A stretch of DNA of 64,000 nt from Neisseria sp. MVDL19-042950 (GCF_030504625.1 NZ_JAUKWH010000006.1:62001-126000), one strand, 5' to 3'. Counted from the stretch's first letter, positions 44,629 to 54,309 are shown. Numbers and translations: made by a program. The notes: generated from the sequence alone by a model not told the origin.

Positions 44629-45320
44629 TGGAAATGTTCGCCCATCCCGTATTGCTGCTGTTTATCACCGTAACCGTTTATTGGGTTGCCAATGTGTTGC
44701 GGGTGCGGACAGGCAGTTTCTTTTGTAACCCCGTGGTGTTGAGCACCATTGCGGTTATCCTTTATTTGAAAACGTTCGATATCGACTATGCCACCTACCA
44801 CGAGGCCGGCCAATTTATTGATTTTTGGCTGAAGCCGGCCGTGGTGTCGCTTGCCGTGCCGCTGTATCTCAATTGGAAAAAAATCAGCAGCCAGTGGTTA
44901 CCGATTGTGATATCGCAGGCGGCGGGCAGCATTACCGGCATCATTACCGGCGTGTATATTGCCAAGTGGATGGGAGCTGGGCGGGACGTGGTGTTGTCGT
45001 TGGCGGCAAAATCCGTTACCAACCCGATTGCCATTGAAATCACCCGTACCATCGGCGGCATTCCTGCCATTACCGCCGCGACGGTGATTTTGGCGGGTAT
45101 GATGGGGCAGATGATCGGCTTTCGCCTGATGAATATGAGCACGGTGCGCATGCCTACGTCGCAAGGCATGTCGATGGGGGCGGCATCCCACGCGATGGGT
45201 ATTGCCGCTTCGTTGGAACGCAGCCGCAAGCTCGCCGCGTATGCCAGTTTAGGATTGATTTTCAACGGCGTGCTGACCGCCGCATTGGTGCCGATACTGA
45301 TTCCTCTGCTGGGTGTGTAA
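44628..45320 (+). CDS. lrgB: LrgB/CidB family protein
   Basis: Partner of LrgA, 230 residues with about seven membrane helices. NPVVLSTIAVILYL, LKPAVVSLAVPLYLNW and SLAAKSVTNPIAIEI are the family signatures, and the C-terminal GAASHAMGIAASLE is strongly conserved. I start at the ATG that overlaps the lrgA stop (TAATG); an in-frame ATG seven codons upstream is possible. Confidence 0.92.
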   Translation: MEMFAHPVLLLFITVTVYWVANVLRVRTGSFFCNPVVLSTIAVILYLKTFDIDYATYHEAGQFIDFWLKPAVVSLAVPLYLNWKKISSQWLPIVISQAAGSITGIITGVYIAKWMGAGRDVVLSLAAKSVTNPIAIEITRTIGGIPAITAATVILAGMMGQMIGFRLMNMSTVRMPTSQGMSMGAASHAMGIAASLERSRKLAAYASLGLIFNGVLTAALVPILIPLLGV

Positions 45321-45331
45321 TTACGCAACCG

Positions 45332-45363
45332 AAAAGGCCGTCTGAAACTTTCAGACGGCCTTT
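45332..45363 (+). terminator. DUS inverted-pair hairpin after lrgB
   Basis: AAAGGCCGTCTGAAA and TTTCAGACGGCCTTT with a one- to two-base loop. Confidence 0.75.
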
Positions 45364-45404
45364 GTAATACGTTCAGACGGCCTTTGTAATACGTTCAGAC
45401 GGCC
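45350..45404 (+). repeat. 22-bp tandem repeat containing a DUS
   Basis: TTCAGACGGCCTTTGTAATACG occurs twice head to tail (45,350-45,371 and 45,372-45,393), and a third partial copy, TTCAGACGGCCTG, follows. Each unit carries one DUS in the same orientation. It lies between lrgB and moaA. Confidence 0.95.
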
Positions 45405-45512
45405 TGTATATTCTCCGAAATAACTAGCCCCTAGCCACAATGCAGCATCAACAAAGCGGGCAGGGCGGCATACAATCTCCATCAAACACAACACATTATT
45501 ACAGGTATTGCC

Positions 45513-46487
45513 ATGCTAACCGACGCATACGGCCGCAACATTGATTACTTGCGCATTTCCGTAACCGACCGTTGCGATTTGCGTTGTACTTACTGTTTGC
45601 CCAAAGGCTTCAAAGGTTTTGCCATTCCCCAAGACTGGCTGACCATTGAAGAGCTCGGCCGTGTGGCTGCTGCGTTCACACGGTTGGGTACCAAACGTTT
45701 CCGCCTTACCGGCGGCGAGCCGCTACTGCGTAAAGGGCTGGCTGATTTGGCCGCCGCAATCAACCGCCAGCCCGGTGTCGAAGACATTTCGTTGACCACC
45801 AACGGCACGCAACTGCACAAACACGCCCGCGAATTGCGTGAAGCCGGTGTACGCCGTCTGAACATCAGTTTGGACAGTTTACGTAATGACTGTGTGAAAG
45901 ATATTACCGGCACCGACTGCCTGCCGCAGGTATTGGACGGCATCCGAACAGCCAAAGAAGCCGGTTTCGAACGCATCAAAATCAATATGGTTCCGCTTAA
46001 AGGGATTAATGATGCCGATTTGGACGACATGGTGGCTTTCTGTATCGAAAACGGCTTTATTCTCAACCTGATTGAAGCCATGCCGATGGGAGAAACCGGA
46101 CAGGCGCATGCCAAAGTCAGCTTGCAGCCGGTATTGGCGGAGTTGCAGCAGAAGTTTGATTTAACGCCGTTTGAAGGCAAAATCGGCGGAGGACCTGCAC
46201 GTTATTGGCAGAGTGCCGACGGCGGCTTTACGCTTGGCTTGATTACGCCGATGAGCCAGCATTTCTGCGCCACCTGCAACCGTGTGCGCCTTTCCGCCAC
46301 AGGCAATATCCATCTGTGTTTGGGGCAGGAAGATAAAGTGGCTTTGCGTCCGATGCTGCGAGCCGGTTGCAGCGATGCCGAATTGGAGAAAGCCATCCGC
46401 CACGCAATAATGCTGAAACCGGAAAAACATGAGTTTGTGGAAAAGCCGAAAAAAATTATCCGCGTTATGGCGTTGACGGGCGGATAA
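45513..46487 (+). CDS. moaA: GTP 3',8-cyclase MoaA
   Basis: Radical-SAM enzyme that starts molybdenum cofactor synthesis from GTP with MoaC. The 324 residues have the N-terminal cluster cysteines CDLRCTYC, the SAM-binding GGEPLLRKG, and the C-terminal second cluster CATCNRVRLSATGNIHLC (pieces CATCNRVRLS and IHLC). It lacks the C-terminal GG tail only in the sense of ending MALTGG, which is the expected double glycine. No Moco riboswitch is visible upstream. No other mo genes in the window. Confidence 0.96.
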   Translation: MLTDAYGRNIDYLRISVTDRCDLRCTYCLPKGFKGFAIPQDWLTIEELGRVAAAFTRLGTKRFRLTGGEPLLRKGLADLAAAINRQPGVEDISLTTNGTQLHKHARELREAGVRRLNISLDSLRNDCVKDITGTDCLPQVLDGIRTAKEAGFERIKINMVPLKGINDADLDDMVAFCIENGFILNLIEAMPMGETGQAHAKVSLQPVLAELQQKFDLTPFEGKIGGGPARYWQSADGGFTLGLITPMSQHFCATCNRVRLSATGNIHLCLGQEDKVALRPMLRAGCSDAELEKAIRHAIMLKPEKHEFVEKPKKIIRVMALTGG

Positions 46488-46500
46488 GGCCAGAAAGCGG

Positions 46501-46540
46501 CAAGAGGCCGTCTGAAAGATATCTTTCAGACGGCCTCTTG
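46501..46540 (+). terminator. Perfect DUS palindrome after moaA
   Basis: CAAGAGGCCGTCTGAAAGAT and its exact reverse complement, 20 bases each, without loop. It separates moaA from the T6SS genes. Confidence 0.85.
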
Positions 46541-46917
46541 CTGTTTATAGGGTTCTCCTTTGCCGTGCTATTGAAATATTGTTACCAACGCTATTCTGGA
46601 TAGAGCAGAGGCTTGCCGTGCCGGCGGCATAATGGTGAAGCTGCCGCATTATTTAGTTGTTGATTAATCTTGGTGTTATGAGACGGAAGAAAGTGCTTGG
46701 GCAAAAGTTAAGGAACATTTTTACTGTTTGATGTTCTTATTATCTTAAGTTTATGGCTGCCAACACCGCCAAGTTGGAGAATTTATTGCTTAAAGCCTGT
46801 TTTCTGTTTTACATTTTTTTTCCAAATGCTAGAATTGTAAGAAATTTTTATCAAGCATTTGGTCATGATTCGGTTGTTTCAAACATGATGCTTTAAAGAG
46901 AAAGCACAGGAATGAAT
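46541..46917 (+). promoter_or_regulatory. Upstream region and promoter of the tssJKLM genes
   Basis: No gene is supported in these 370 bases, which are AT-rich. TTTACA (46,808-46,813) and TAGAAT (46,830-46,835) with 16 bases between them form a good promoter. The 5' leader contains an interrupted stem: AAGCA and TCATG pairing with CATGATGCTT (about 46,853-46,893). No DUS after 46,540. Confidence 0.6.
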
Positions 46918-47547
46918 ATGCAAAAGAATTTGATATCGCAGATATTGATTTTAATCGTATCTTTTTTAATGCTGGGAGCTTGTGCGTCTGATCACAAGCC
47001 GCCGAAAGAATCGGATGAAAGCGGCGAAAAAATCAATGTTCAAATAATCGTTGCACCCGATGTTAACCCCGATATGGTCGGCAGACCTTCTCCCGTTCGT
47101 TTGGATTTATACCAGCTCACTTCCGACGGTGAATTCAAACAGTCCAATTATTTCGATCTCATCAACGAAACCAAAGAAAAATTAGGCGATAAACTGATTC
47201 AGCATAATCAATATATGCTGCATCCCGATACGGTTAAGGTATTTCCGGTAAAAGTCGATTCGCATTTGAAATACTTCGGCGTGGTGGTCAGCTATCGCGA
47301 TTTGAACGAAAGCCAATGGCGGTTGATGCTGTTGAAGCAAGACAAACGCTGGTATCAGTTCGGCAGACAATATCTGTATCTGAATATCGGTAAAAACACC
47401 GTCAGCCAACTTTCCAAACAAGAAATGAAGGAAATGTTGAAAGAATATAAAGAGCGGCATCCCGAACAAAAAAATATTCGGGAAAGCGGCAAAGCGCGTA
47501 AGGAAGCCAATGATTTGAGCAAAGGTATTTTCCGCGAAGATAAATAA
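46918..47547 (+). CDS. tssJ: T6SS outer-membrane lipoprotein TssJ
   Basis: Anchors the T6SS membrane complex to the outer membrane by binding the periplasmic end of TssM. About 209 residues with a lipoprotein signal (LILIVSFLMLGAC, lipobox LGAC). The TssJ/SciN beta sandwich follows: INVQIIVAPDVNPD, PSPVRLDLYQL, and FFGVVVSYRDLNESQW here as YFGVVVSYRDLNESQW. An unusual charged tail of 50 residues extends past the family's usual end (KEYKERHPEQ). AGGA precedes ATG 46,918; ATG 46,912 is an alternative. First gene of a four-gene T6SS operon. Confidence 0.9.
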   Translation: MQKNLISQILILIVSFLMLGACASDHKPPKESDESGEKINVQIIVAPDVNPDMVGRPSPVRLDLYQLTSDGEFKQSNYFDLINETKEKLGDKLIQHNQYMLHPDTVKVFPVKVDSHLKYFGVVVSYRDLNESQWRLMLLKQDKRWYQFGRQYLYLNIGKNTVSQLSKQEMKEMLKEYKERHPEQKNIRESGKARKEANDLSKGIFREDK

Positions 47548-47586
47548 TCTGCACACGTATAACGATAATTTATTTGGGTTGAAAAC

Positions 47587-48930
47587 ATGGCAATCGAAGC
47601 AAAAGTAGTCTGGTCGGAAGGTATATTCATTACCCCTCAGCATTTCCAGCAGTTTGAGCGTTATATCGAATCCGGCTTGCGGCAACTGGCATTATCGCGG
47701 GAAGGATATTTTTGGGGATTTTCTTCATTGGTGCTGGATACCGGCGGATTGAAACGGGGCGTTATCGGCGTGCGCGAAGCCGAAGGAGTATTCCCCGACG
47801 GTTCGGTTTTTATGTTGTCTGAAAAACAATTGGAAAGCTTAAGTTTCAAAGTGCCTGCCAATGTTAAAGACACCAAGCTGTGTTTGGCGGTTACGCTGCC
47901 GTCGTCGGTCAATAACGAAATCGGTTTTCCGGAAGAAGGACTTGCCGGCTCTTTCCGTTATAAAGCGTTTGAGAAAACATTGGCCGATACGACCAATACC
48001 GAATTGGATGCCCGCCAATTGACATTGGCCGAACTGAATCCGATGCTGGTGTTGGAAAGCGATGTAACCAGCGGGCAAACCGCATTGCCCGTAGCGTTGA
48101 TTGATTCTTGTTCGGCCGATTTTGAGGTGGTGTTGGACGAAACTTATATCCCGCCGTGCTTGGGTAGTCAGAAACAGCAGCATTTGAAAGCCTATATTTC
48201 CGAGATATACGGATTGCTGATGCAGAAGAGCAATAGCTTGGCGAATGCCGTGAATGATCCGAATACCGGCGGGTCGGTTGAAGTGATGGATTTCATGATG
48301 CTTCAAACGATTAACCGCTATTTGGCTTATTTGGGCCACGAGCAGGAAGGGGCGCGCCAAACCCACCCCGAGCAGTTGTTTGTGAACCTCTCCAAACTTT
48401 GTGCCGATTTGATGACATTTTTGCCGGCCAGAAAGGTGGGCGACCTTCCTGTTTATATGCACAACGATTTGGCTTCCTGTTTCGGCAAGCTGTTTTTCCA
48501 TTTGCGTAAATCTCTTTCCATTGTGCTTGAGCAGCGCGCCATCAGAATTCCGCTGGATATGCGCGATGAAGCGACGCACGTCGCACAAACGCCGAATCAG
48601 ACTTTGCTGGATAAAGCCTCGTTTATTTTGGCCGTTAAAGCCGATATGCCGAATGAAGCCCTGCGCCAGAAGATTCCCAGCGTAGTGAAAATCGGCACGG
48701 TGGAAAAAGTGAAAGAATTGGTGGCTTACCATTTGCCCGGTATCCGAGTGCATGCGTTGTCGGTTGCACCGCGGGAGCTGCCGTATCACAGCGGTTATGT
48801 TTATTTCGAGCTGGATAAGAAGAACGAACTGTGGGATATGTTTGATACTTCTTCAGGAATGGCCTTCCATCTGGCAGGGAATTTCCCGAATTTAGACGTT
48901 GAATTTTGGGCGATTAAATCTTTGAGCTAA
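47587..48930 (+). CDS. tssK: T6SS baseplate protein TssK
   Basis: Links the baseplate to the membrane complex through TssL and TssM. The 447-residue length is typical. The family opening VVWSEGIFITPQHFQQFERY is clear, and the C-terminal receptor-binding-like part has HLPGIRVHALSVAPRELPY (pieces GIRVHALSVAPRELPY) and YFELDKKNELWDMF. Complete, 39 bases after tssJ. Confidence 0.96.
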   Translation: MAIEAKVVWSEGIFITPQHFQQFERYIESGLRQLALSREGYFWGFSSLVLDTGGLKRGVIGVREAEGVFPDGSVFMLSEKQLESLSFKVPANVKDTKLCLAVTLPSSVNNEIGFPEEGLAGSFRYKAFEKTLADTTNTELDARQLTLAELNPMLVLESDVTSGQTALPVALIDSCSADFEVVLDETYIPPCLGSQKQQHLKAYISEIYGLLMQKSNSLANAVNDPNTGGSVEVMDFMMLQTINRYLAYLGHEQEGARQTHPEQLFVNLSKLCADLMTFLPARKVGDLPVYMHNDLASCFGKLFFHLRKSLSIVLEQRAIRIPLDMRDEATHVAQTPNQTLLDKASFILAVKADMPNEALRQKIPSVVKIGTVEKVKELVAYHLPGIRVHALSVAPRELPYHSGYVYFELDKKNELWDMFDTSSGMAFHLAGNFPNLDVEFWAIKSLS

Positions 48931-48952
48931 TTAATTTGATTTGGAACTGTGT

Positions 48953-50203
48953 ATGAATAACCAGAATTATGCTGCTTATGGAAATGTAAATATTTACAAC
49001 CCATTGATTGAAGCGGCGAAGCCTGTTTTCATTTTGGTCAATGCTATGAGGCAAACAACCAGTCAGTTGCCTACAGATAGTCTGATCAACAAATTTTCTT
49101 TGTTGATTAACCGCTTTGAAGAAGATGCTGAAAAAAACGGTGCTAAATATGACGCAATACAGGCGGCAAAATATTGTTTGTGCACGTTTGTGGACGAGTT
49201 GGCCGTGCGTGCAGGCTGGGCCGATGAGAGCTGGTCTAAAAACAGCTTGTTGGTGTCTTTTTATGATGAAACGTGGGGTGGTGAGCGTTTCTTCGAAATT
49301 ATTCAAAATTTAAAGCAAGATCCGGATAAAAATATTGATTTGATTGAATTTATGTATCTGTGCTTGCAATTCGGCTACAAAGGTAAATATCAAGTCTTGG
49401 CCAGCGGCGAGCTGGAAGTGGACAAAATCAAAAGGGATTTGCTGGCGATTATCCACGCCCGCCGCCCCGACCAAACCGCCAATCTGTTCGGCCACGATCC
49501 GGTAGTGAAAAATACCGTACAAAGGCAGCAGCGCAGATTAACCATTCCGTTATGGGTGGTAGGGGTTTTAGGTGCGGTAGTGTTGGGCATCGCTTATTTT
49601 GCGATGCAGTGGTCTCTCGGGGACGACTTCGATACGGCGAGCACGAAAGTGAACAGCCTCAAGCTGCCCATGGTTGCTCCTAAGCAAAGAGAAGTGAAAA
49701 ACACCGTTCGTCTGCGTCCGTTGCTGGAGAATGAAATCGCCAGAAAATTGGTTTCTGTTGCCGACGCGCCCGACCGCAGCACGGTAACTATTCTGGGGGA
49801 TGGCCTGTTTGAATCCGGTTCCACTTATATTCAAGACCAGTATTATCCGGTTTTGGCTGCAGTGGGGCAGGCGTTGAACAGTGTTGACGGGCAAGTGGTC
49901 GTTACCGGATTTACCGACGACAAACCGATACAAAGCCTGAATTTCCCATCCAACTGGCATTTGTCGCAAGGAAGGGCGGATGCGGTTAAAGAAATTCTGT
50001 TGACTTACGTACAAAACGGAAACAACCGTATCCGCTCGGAAGGCCGCGGTTCTACGGATCCGGTGGCACCGAATGATTCTCCGGAAAACAGAGCCAAAAA
50101 CCGAAGGGTTGAGATTACGTTATTCACTACCGGTACCGGCCCTAGATTAGGCAGCAGCGTGGAAGTGCCGGTCGAATCGTCGGCATCGTCTGCTGCTCAA
50201 TAA
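48953..50203 (+). CDS. tssL: T6SS inner-membrane protein TssL with OmpA-like domain
   Basis: Inner-membrane partner of TssM, 416 residues. The cytoplasmic DotU part (about 20-190) shows KYCLCTFVDELAVRAGW and FYDETWGGERFFEI. One transmembrane helix lies at about 196-216 (IPLWVVGVLGAVVLGIAYFAM). The periplasmic C-terminus is an OmpA-type peptidoglycan-binding domain (about 275-400) with FTDDKPI, HLSQGRADAV and AKNRRVEI, so this is the evolved form that anchors the apparatus to the wall without a separate TagL. Start at MNNQNYAAYG; a TTG four codons earlier is in frame. Confidence 0.95.
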   Translation: MNNQNYAAYGNVNIYNPLIEAAKPVFILVNAMRQTTSQLPTDSLINKFSLLINRFEEDAEKNGAKYDAIQAAKYCLCTFVDELAVRAGWADESWSKNSLLVSFYDETWGGERFFEIIQNLKQDPDKNIDLIEFMYLCLQFGYKGKYQVLASGELEVDKIKRDLLAIIHARRPDQTANLFGHDPVVKNTVQRQQRRLTIPLWVVGVLGAVVLGIAYFAMQWSLGDDFDTASTKVNSLKLPMVAPKQREVKNTVRLRPLLENEIARKLVSVADAPDRSTVTILGDGLFESGSTYIQDQYYPVLAAVGQALNSVDGQVVVTGFTDDKPIQSLNFPSNWHLSQGRADAVKEILLTYVQNGNNRIRSEGRGSTDPVAPNDSPENRAKNRRVEITLFTTGTGPRLGSSVEVPVESSASSAAQ

Positions 50204-50253
50204 TGTACCTAAGGGCAAGTAATCTGAAATTGGATTGATACGGAAAAACGAGC

Positions 50254-53200
50254 ATGAAAAAACTTCTTTATTTTCTAGGATCCCGCTCTTTATGGGTGAT
50301 GTTGGGTATAGCCGGTTTGATTATCTTGGTATGGTTTATCGGCCCGCTGGTTTCTGTCGGAGATATCCGCCCGTTGGCGAGTAAAAGCATCCGTTTGGCG
50401 GTGTGTACGGCGATTGTGGCGATTTGGCTGGCTAAAGGCATATTCCGCCAATACCGCGAATCGCGCCGCAATGCTGCCTTGTTGAAGGAAATTCGCGCGG
50501 CGCAAGAACCCATCTTAAAAAGTGCAACGGATATCAGCTCTATGAGCCGCCAGTTTGCCGAGATGGACAAGGTATTGAAAAACGCCAAGTTTTCAAAATC
50601 TAAAAACAGTCTGTTGGCCAGACTGGAAGAAGGCCAATATCTGTATCAAATGCCTTGGTATGTTGTTTTGGGTGCGGCCGGTTCGGGTAAAACCACTGCG
50701 CTGAAACGTTCCGGATTGAATTTCCCGCTGGAAAGCACATTGGGCACTTCCGTAAGCGGTTTGGCCGGTACGCGTGATTGCGATTGGTTTTTATCGGATG
50801 AAATCGTGTTGCTGGATACGGCCGGCCGTTTGTCGGTGCATGACAACCACAGCGAAAAAGATTCCGAAGACTGGGAAGAATTCGTATCGCTGTTGAAACG
50901 TTACCGCCCCAAACAGCCGATTAACGGCGTGCTGGTTACCGTTGGCGTAGACGATTTGCTGGGCGGTAAAACCAATATTGCCGAGATGTCGGTGGAGCTG
51001 CGTAAACGTATCCATGAAATGCACAACAAATTGGGCATTCATTTCCCTGTGTATTTGATGATAACCAAGCTCGATTTGCTGCATGGATTCGATAAGTTTT
51101 TCGCACATCTTACCGAAGAGCAGCGCAGCCAATATTTCGGTATTTCATTATCTGCCAACGAAAGTTTGGAAACACCGCTTGCGGCCGCTTCTAATTTGCT
51201 GGTGCAGATTCAAGATAAATTGCGTTCTTCCATGTTGGGAACGATCAATAATCTGGAATCCCCGGAAGATAAAGCCGCAGCATTTGCGTTCCCGGAAGAG
51301 TTTGAACGCCTGAATCAGGCCGTGCTTTCTTTGCTGAAAGAATTGTCGAAGTCTTCCAAATTCGAGCAGCCCATTGTTTGGCGTGGTGTGTATTTCTCCA
51401 GTGCAACCCAAACCGGAGAGCTTTTCAATCCGGCCTTGGAAAGTTTGCAAGGTGAATTCCAACTGTCGAAAAAATACCTTGATTCAGAGCGCACCAGCCC
51501 CGCAAATACGGATTACAGCTTTTTCCTACACAGGTTGTTTTCGGATGTTATTCTCAGCGAGGCCAACTTAGCCGGTGAGAATAAATCTTGGTTTTTCCGC
51601 AACCAAATGCTGTATTGGTTGGGGGCGGCAGTTATTGCCGCAGCGGTTATCGGCGGCATTACCTTGATGTTGAACAGCTATGCCAATAACAGTTCGTATT
51701 TGTCGCAAGTTACCAATAAAGCAACCCAACTGGAGCAAAAAACAAAATCTTTTGCAGAAGCACCTGATTTGTTGAAAGCGGTTGCTTTCGCGGAGCAAGT
51801 GCGGGATACCACAAAGAGCGAAGATATTCCCGATCTTTCTTCTCCGCCGCTCAGTTACAGAATGGGTTTGTATCAGGGCGAACAGATGGGTGATGTGGGT
51901 GAGTCTGCATACCGCAGGATTCTCCAAAACAATGTGATGCCATTAATCAGCTACAAGCTCGACGAACTGCTGAGAACCACCAGTGGTTCAGACGGCATCA
52001 ATGGCTACAACGCTTTGAAAGCATATTTGATGATGTTTAATAAAGAACATTTCGATGCCGCTTTCATGCAGAATTGGTTGATGTCCAATCTGTCTAAGGC
52101 AGAATCTGCCGGAATGGATGAAAAGCAGAAAAAATCCATTGAGCAGGCTTTGAACCAGATTCTTTCCAAACAGAGCATTACTTCCAGCGTGCCTTATGAT
52201 GAAGAATTGGTAGAGCGCCGCAGACAGGAAATCGCACGAAGAGATATTGCCACTATGGTGTTGGAAGACACCATTGCCTCCGTGGCTCGTGAAGGCACGG
52301 CGGGAATAACGCCGGTGTCGTTTTCGAGCATGGGAGGAGTGCAAAGCCATTTGTTGTTCCGCCGGAAAAGCGGAGGGGCGTTGAAGCAGCCGATTAACTT
52401 TATCTATACCAAAGAAACATATATTAAAAAAGTGCTGCCTACGATGGTAAAGTCGGCTGAGCAATTTTTCCGTGAAGATAATTGGGTGTTGGGTGATTAT
52501 GCATCGCTCAGCCAAAGCAAGGCATCGGTTCTTTCGGATGCCCAAAGGCTTTATTTCGATAACTATATCCGTGCATGGAAGGGTTATGTGGCCGACTTAT
52601 CGCTGGTTACACCCAAATCAACCCGCGAAAGCATTCAGATTGCCAAATTGCTGTCGGAAAAAAACTCTCCTTTGGCGAATATCATCAAAGGAATCAGCGA
52701 TAACACGACGCTGAATATCAACAACCAATTAACAACCAAAGCAGGCAGTAAAGTTGCAGACTGGCTCAGTAAAGCAGGGCTTTCCAAACTGCTCGGAACG
52801 GAAGGAACGAGCGAAGTTAAAAATGAATTGGCGGCCTTGAAACATTCAACGCCGGTTGACGATGCCTTTTCCGATTTTCATATTCTGACCGTGTCTGACA
52901 ACAATCAGGAACCGGCCATCCACGGTATTACGGAAGCCATTAACGAACTTTATGTTTATTTGGTAGCCATCAATGTTGCGGTGGAAAAAGGCGTTGATTT
53001 GCCGCCGGATGATTCGTTCGTTAAATATAAAGCCGAAGTAAACCGCTTGCCGTCGCCGTTTCGTGAGATGTTGGATAATTTTTCAGGCATTATTCTGAAA
53101 AACACCGATAAGGTGGTTGATGAAAAGCTGATGTCTACTTTGGAGAAGCAGCTCGTAACCCTAACCAACAGTTGCCAAGACATGCGTAAACAAGGATATC

Positions 53201-53811
53201 CCTTTGAAGCAGGGTCTCCCAACAGCGTAGCGCTTGAAAGTTTTTCCAATGTTTTCGGGCCGAATGGTATATATAGCAATTTCAACAATTTATCCGGCCA
53301 AACTGCCGTGTTGGCAAAGTCGGATAAATTGGAAACGGTAAGAGCTAAAAATGAAACGTTTAAAGAGCGTTTTGCTATGCTCGATAAAATTACCGCTATC
53401 CGGCATGCTTATTTCGATAAAGGTTCGGAAACGCCCACTTTTGATTTTTCTGTGAAAGTATTGATTTTGGATCCCAGCGTGGAGAGTGCCAATATTTCGT
53501 ATGACGGTAAGAGCTATGTATACAGTCATGGGCCGGTTGCTCCGGTAACGTTCACTTGGCCTTCGAAAAACGAAGGGGCATTGGCTAAAATTGATATTGC
53601 CTCGCCCGAAATCAATAGTGCCGGAATTAGCGAAACCGGCGTGTGGTCTGTGTTTAAGCTGATTGAAAAAGGTAAAATTCTGCGTCAAACAGGCAATACC
53701 ACTGTGGTCGAATACAATATCCAAGGCAAAAACGTAGTGGTTGAGTTTGCTACTTCTACCGCATCCAATCCCTTTGATTTGAGTAAGTTACGCGCTTTTG
53801 AATGTATGTGA
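50254..53811 (+). CDS. tssM: T6SS inner-membrane protein TssM (IcmF)
   Basis: Largest subunit of the membrane complex, spanning from cytoplasm to TssJ. The 1185 residues have two N-terminal transmembrane helices (about 12-32 and 45-62), a cytoplasmic NTPase domain with Walker A GAAGSGKTT at 140-148 and a Walker B-like VLLDTAGRL, a third helix near 450 (YWLGAAVIAAAVIGGITLML), then the long periplasmic IcmF-related domain. The tail FTWPSKNEGALA is the DUF1215 end. The Walker A is intact, which is not true of all TssM proteins. One AT-DUS is in the gene near 51,988. Confidence 0.96.
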   Translation: MKKLLYFLGSRSLWVMLGIAGLIILVWFIGPLVSVGDIRPLASKSIRLAVCTAIVAIWLAKGIFRQYRESRRNAALLKEIRAAQEPILKSATDISSMSRQFAEMDKVLKNAKFSKSKNSLLARLEEGQYLYQMPWYVVLGAAGSGKTTALKRSGLNFPLESTLGTSVSGLAGTRDCDWFLSDEIVLLDTAGRLSVHDNHSEKDSEDWEEFVSLLKRYRPKQPINGVLVTVGVDDLLGGKTNIAEMSVELRKRIHEMHNKLGIHFPVYLMITKLDLLHGFDKFFAHLTEEQRSQYFGISLSANESLETPLAAASNLLVQIQDKLRSSMLGTINNLESPEDKAAAFAFPEEFERLNQAVLSLLKELSKSSKFEQPIVWRGVYFSSATQTGELFNPALESLQGEFQLSKKYLDSERTSPANTDYSFFLHRLFSDVILSEANLAGENKSWFFRNQMLYWLGAAVIAAAVIGGITLMLNSYANNSSYLSQVTNKATQLEQKTKSFAEAPDLLKAVAFAEQVRDTTKSEDIPDLSSPPLSYRMGLYQGEQMGDVGESAYRRILQNNVMPLISYKLDELLRTTSGSDGINGYNALKAYLMMFNKEHFDAAFMQNWLMSNLSKAESAGMDEKQKKSIEQALNQILSKQSITSSVPYDEELVERRRQEIARRDIATMVLEDTIASVAREGTAGITPVSFSSMGGVQSHLLFRRKSGGALKQPINFIYTKETYIKKVLPTMVKSAEQFFREDNWVLGDYASLSQSKASVLSDAQRLYFDNYIRAWKGYVADLSLVTPKSTRESIQIAKLLSEKNSPLANIIKGISDNTTLNINNQLTTKAGSKVADWLSKAGLSKLLGTEGTSEVKNELAALKHSTPVDDAFSDFHILTVSDNNQEPAIHGITEAINELYVYLVAINVAVEKGVDLPPDDSFVKYKAEVNRLPSPFREMLDNFSGIILKNTDKVVDEKLMSTLEKQLVTLTNSCQDMRKQGYPFEAGSPNSVALESFSNVFGPNGIYSNFNNLSGQTAVLAKSDKLETVRAKNETFKERFAMLDKITAIRHAYFDKGSETPTFDFSVKVLILDPSVESANISYDGKSYVYSHGPVAPVTFTWPSKNEGALAKIDIASPEINSAGISETGVWSVFKLIEKGKILRQTGNTTVVEYNIQGKNVVVEFATSTASNPFDLSKLRAFECM

Positions 53812-53936
53812 ACAGAAAACGACCGCAATCACGATTTTAATTGGAAGGGCTGAGATAAACGGGTGATGATATTGCCGGATTGTTTCAGCTCTGTTTATTT
53901 TCAGGTTGTTGCAGTGAGAGCGAACGGCAAATTAAA

Positions 53937-53966
53937 AACCGCTTGAAATTTTATATTCAAGCGGTT
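53937..53966 (-). terminator. Rho-independent terminator between tssM and tRNA-Leu
   Basis: AACCGCTTGAA and TTCAAGCGGTT with an eight-base loop. On the minus strand five T follow, so it best serves the tRNA gene, though it may also act on tssM. Confidence 0.8.
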
Positions 53967-53975
53967 GTAATCTTT

Positions 53976-54059
53976 GGTGCCCAGGGTCGGACTCGAACCG
54001 ACACACCTTTCGGCGGGGGATTTTGAGTCCCCTGCGTCTACCAATTTCGCCACCTGGGC
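53976..54059 (-). tRNA. tRNA-Leu (anticodon CAA)
   Basis: Minus strand. Acceptor stem GCCCAGG with CCTGGGC and encoded CCA end; D arm with TGGTAGACGCA; anticodon loop CTCAAAA, anticodon CAA, reading UUG; a long class II variable arm (CGCCGAAAGGTGT) and T loop GGTTCGAGTCC. About 84 bases including CCA. Confidence 0.97.
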
Positions 54060-54309
54060 AGGTGGAAGAGAATGCCATTATAATGATAAAAATAATCTTG
54101 TAAAGCCTTATGGCGGATATTTAGGCTTATTTTTAACAAGTGTATGAAAAATATAAAAATTAAGTTTATCTTTAACTAAAAGTTTAACGGTAGAAGTAGC
54201 TTGGGGCAAATTCAGGCGGAATCTGCCTGAAAAACTACGTTTTTCCCCTACATGAAAACGGTTAAACACGTTAAGATAGACGTATTTTCGGCCTTTGGGA
54301 GAAACTGTT

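Noticed and set aside
45350-45404. Possible CRISPR array
   Set aside because: The units are head to tail without spacers and each is a DUS with a short flank; no cas genes are near.
53976-54059. tRNA-Leu as a proven integration site for the T6SS block
   Set aside because: I found no second copy of the tRNA 3' end at the other boundary near 46,500 and no integrase gene in the window, so it stays a suggestion only.
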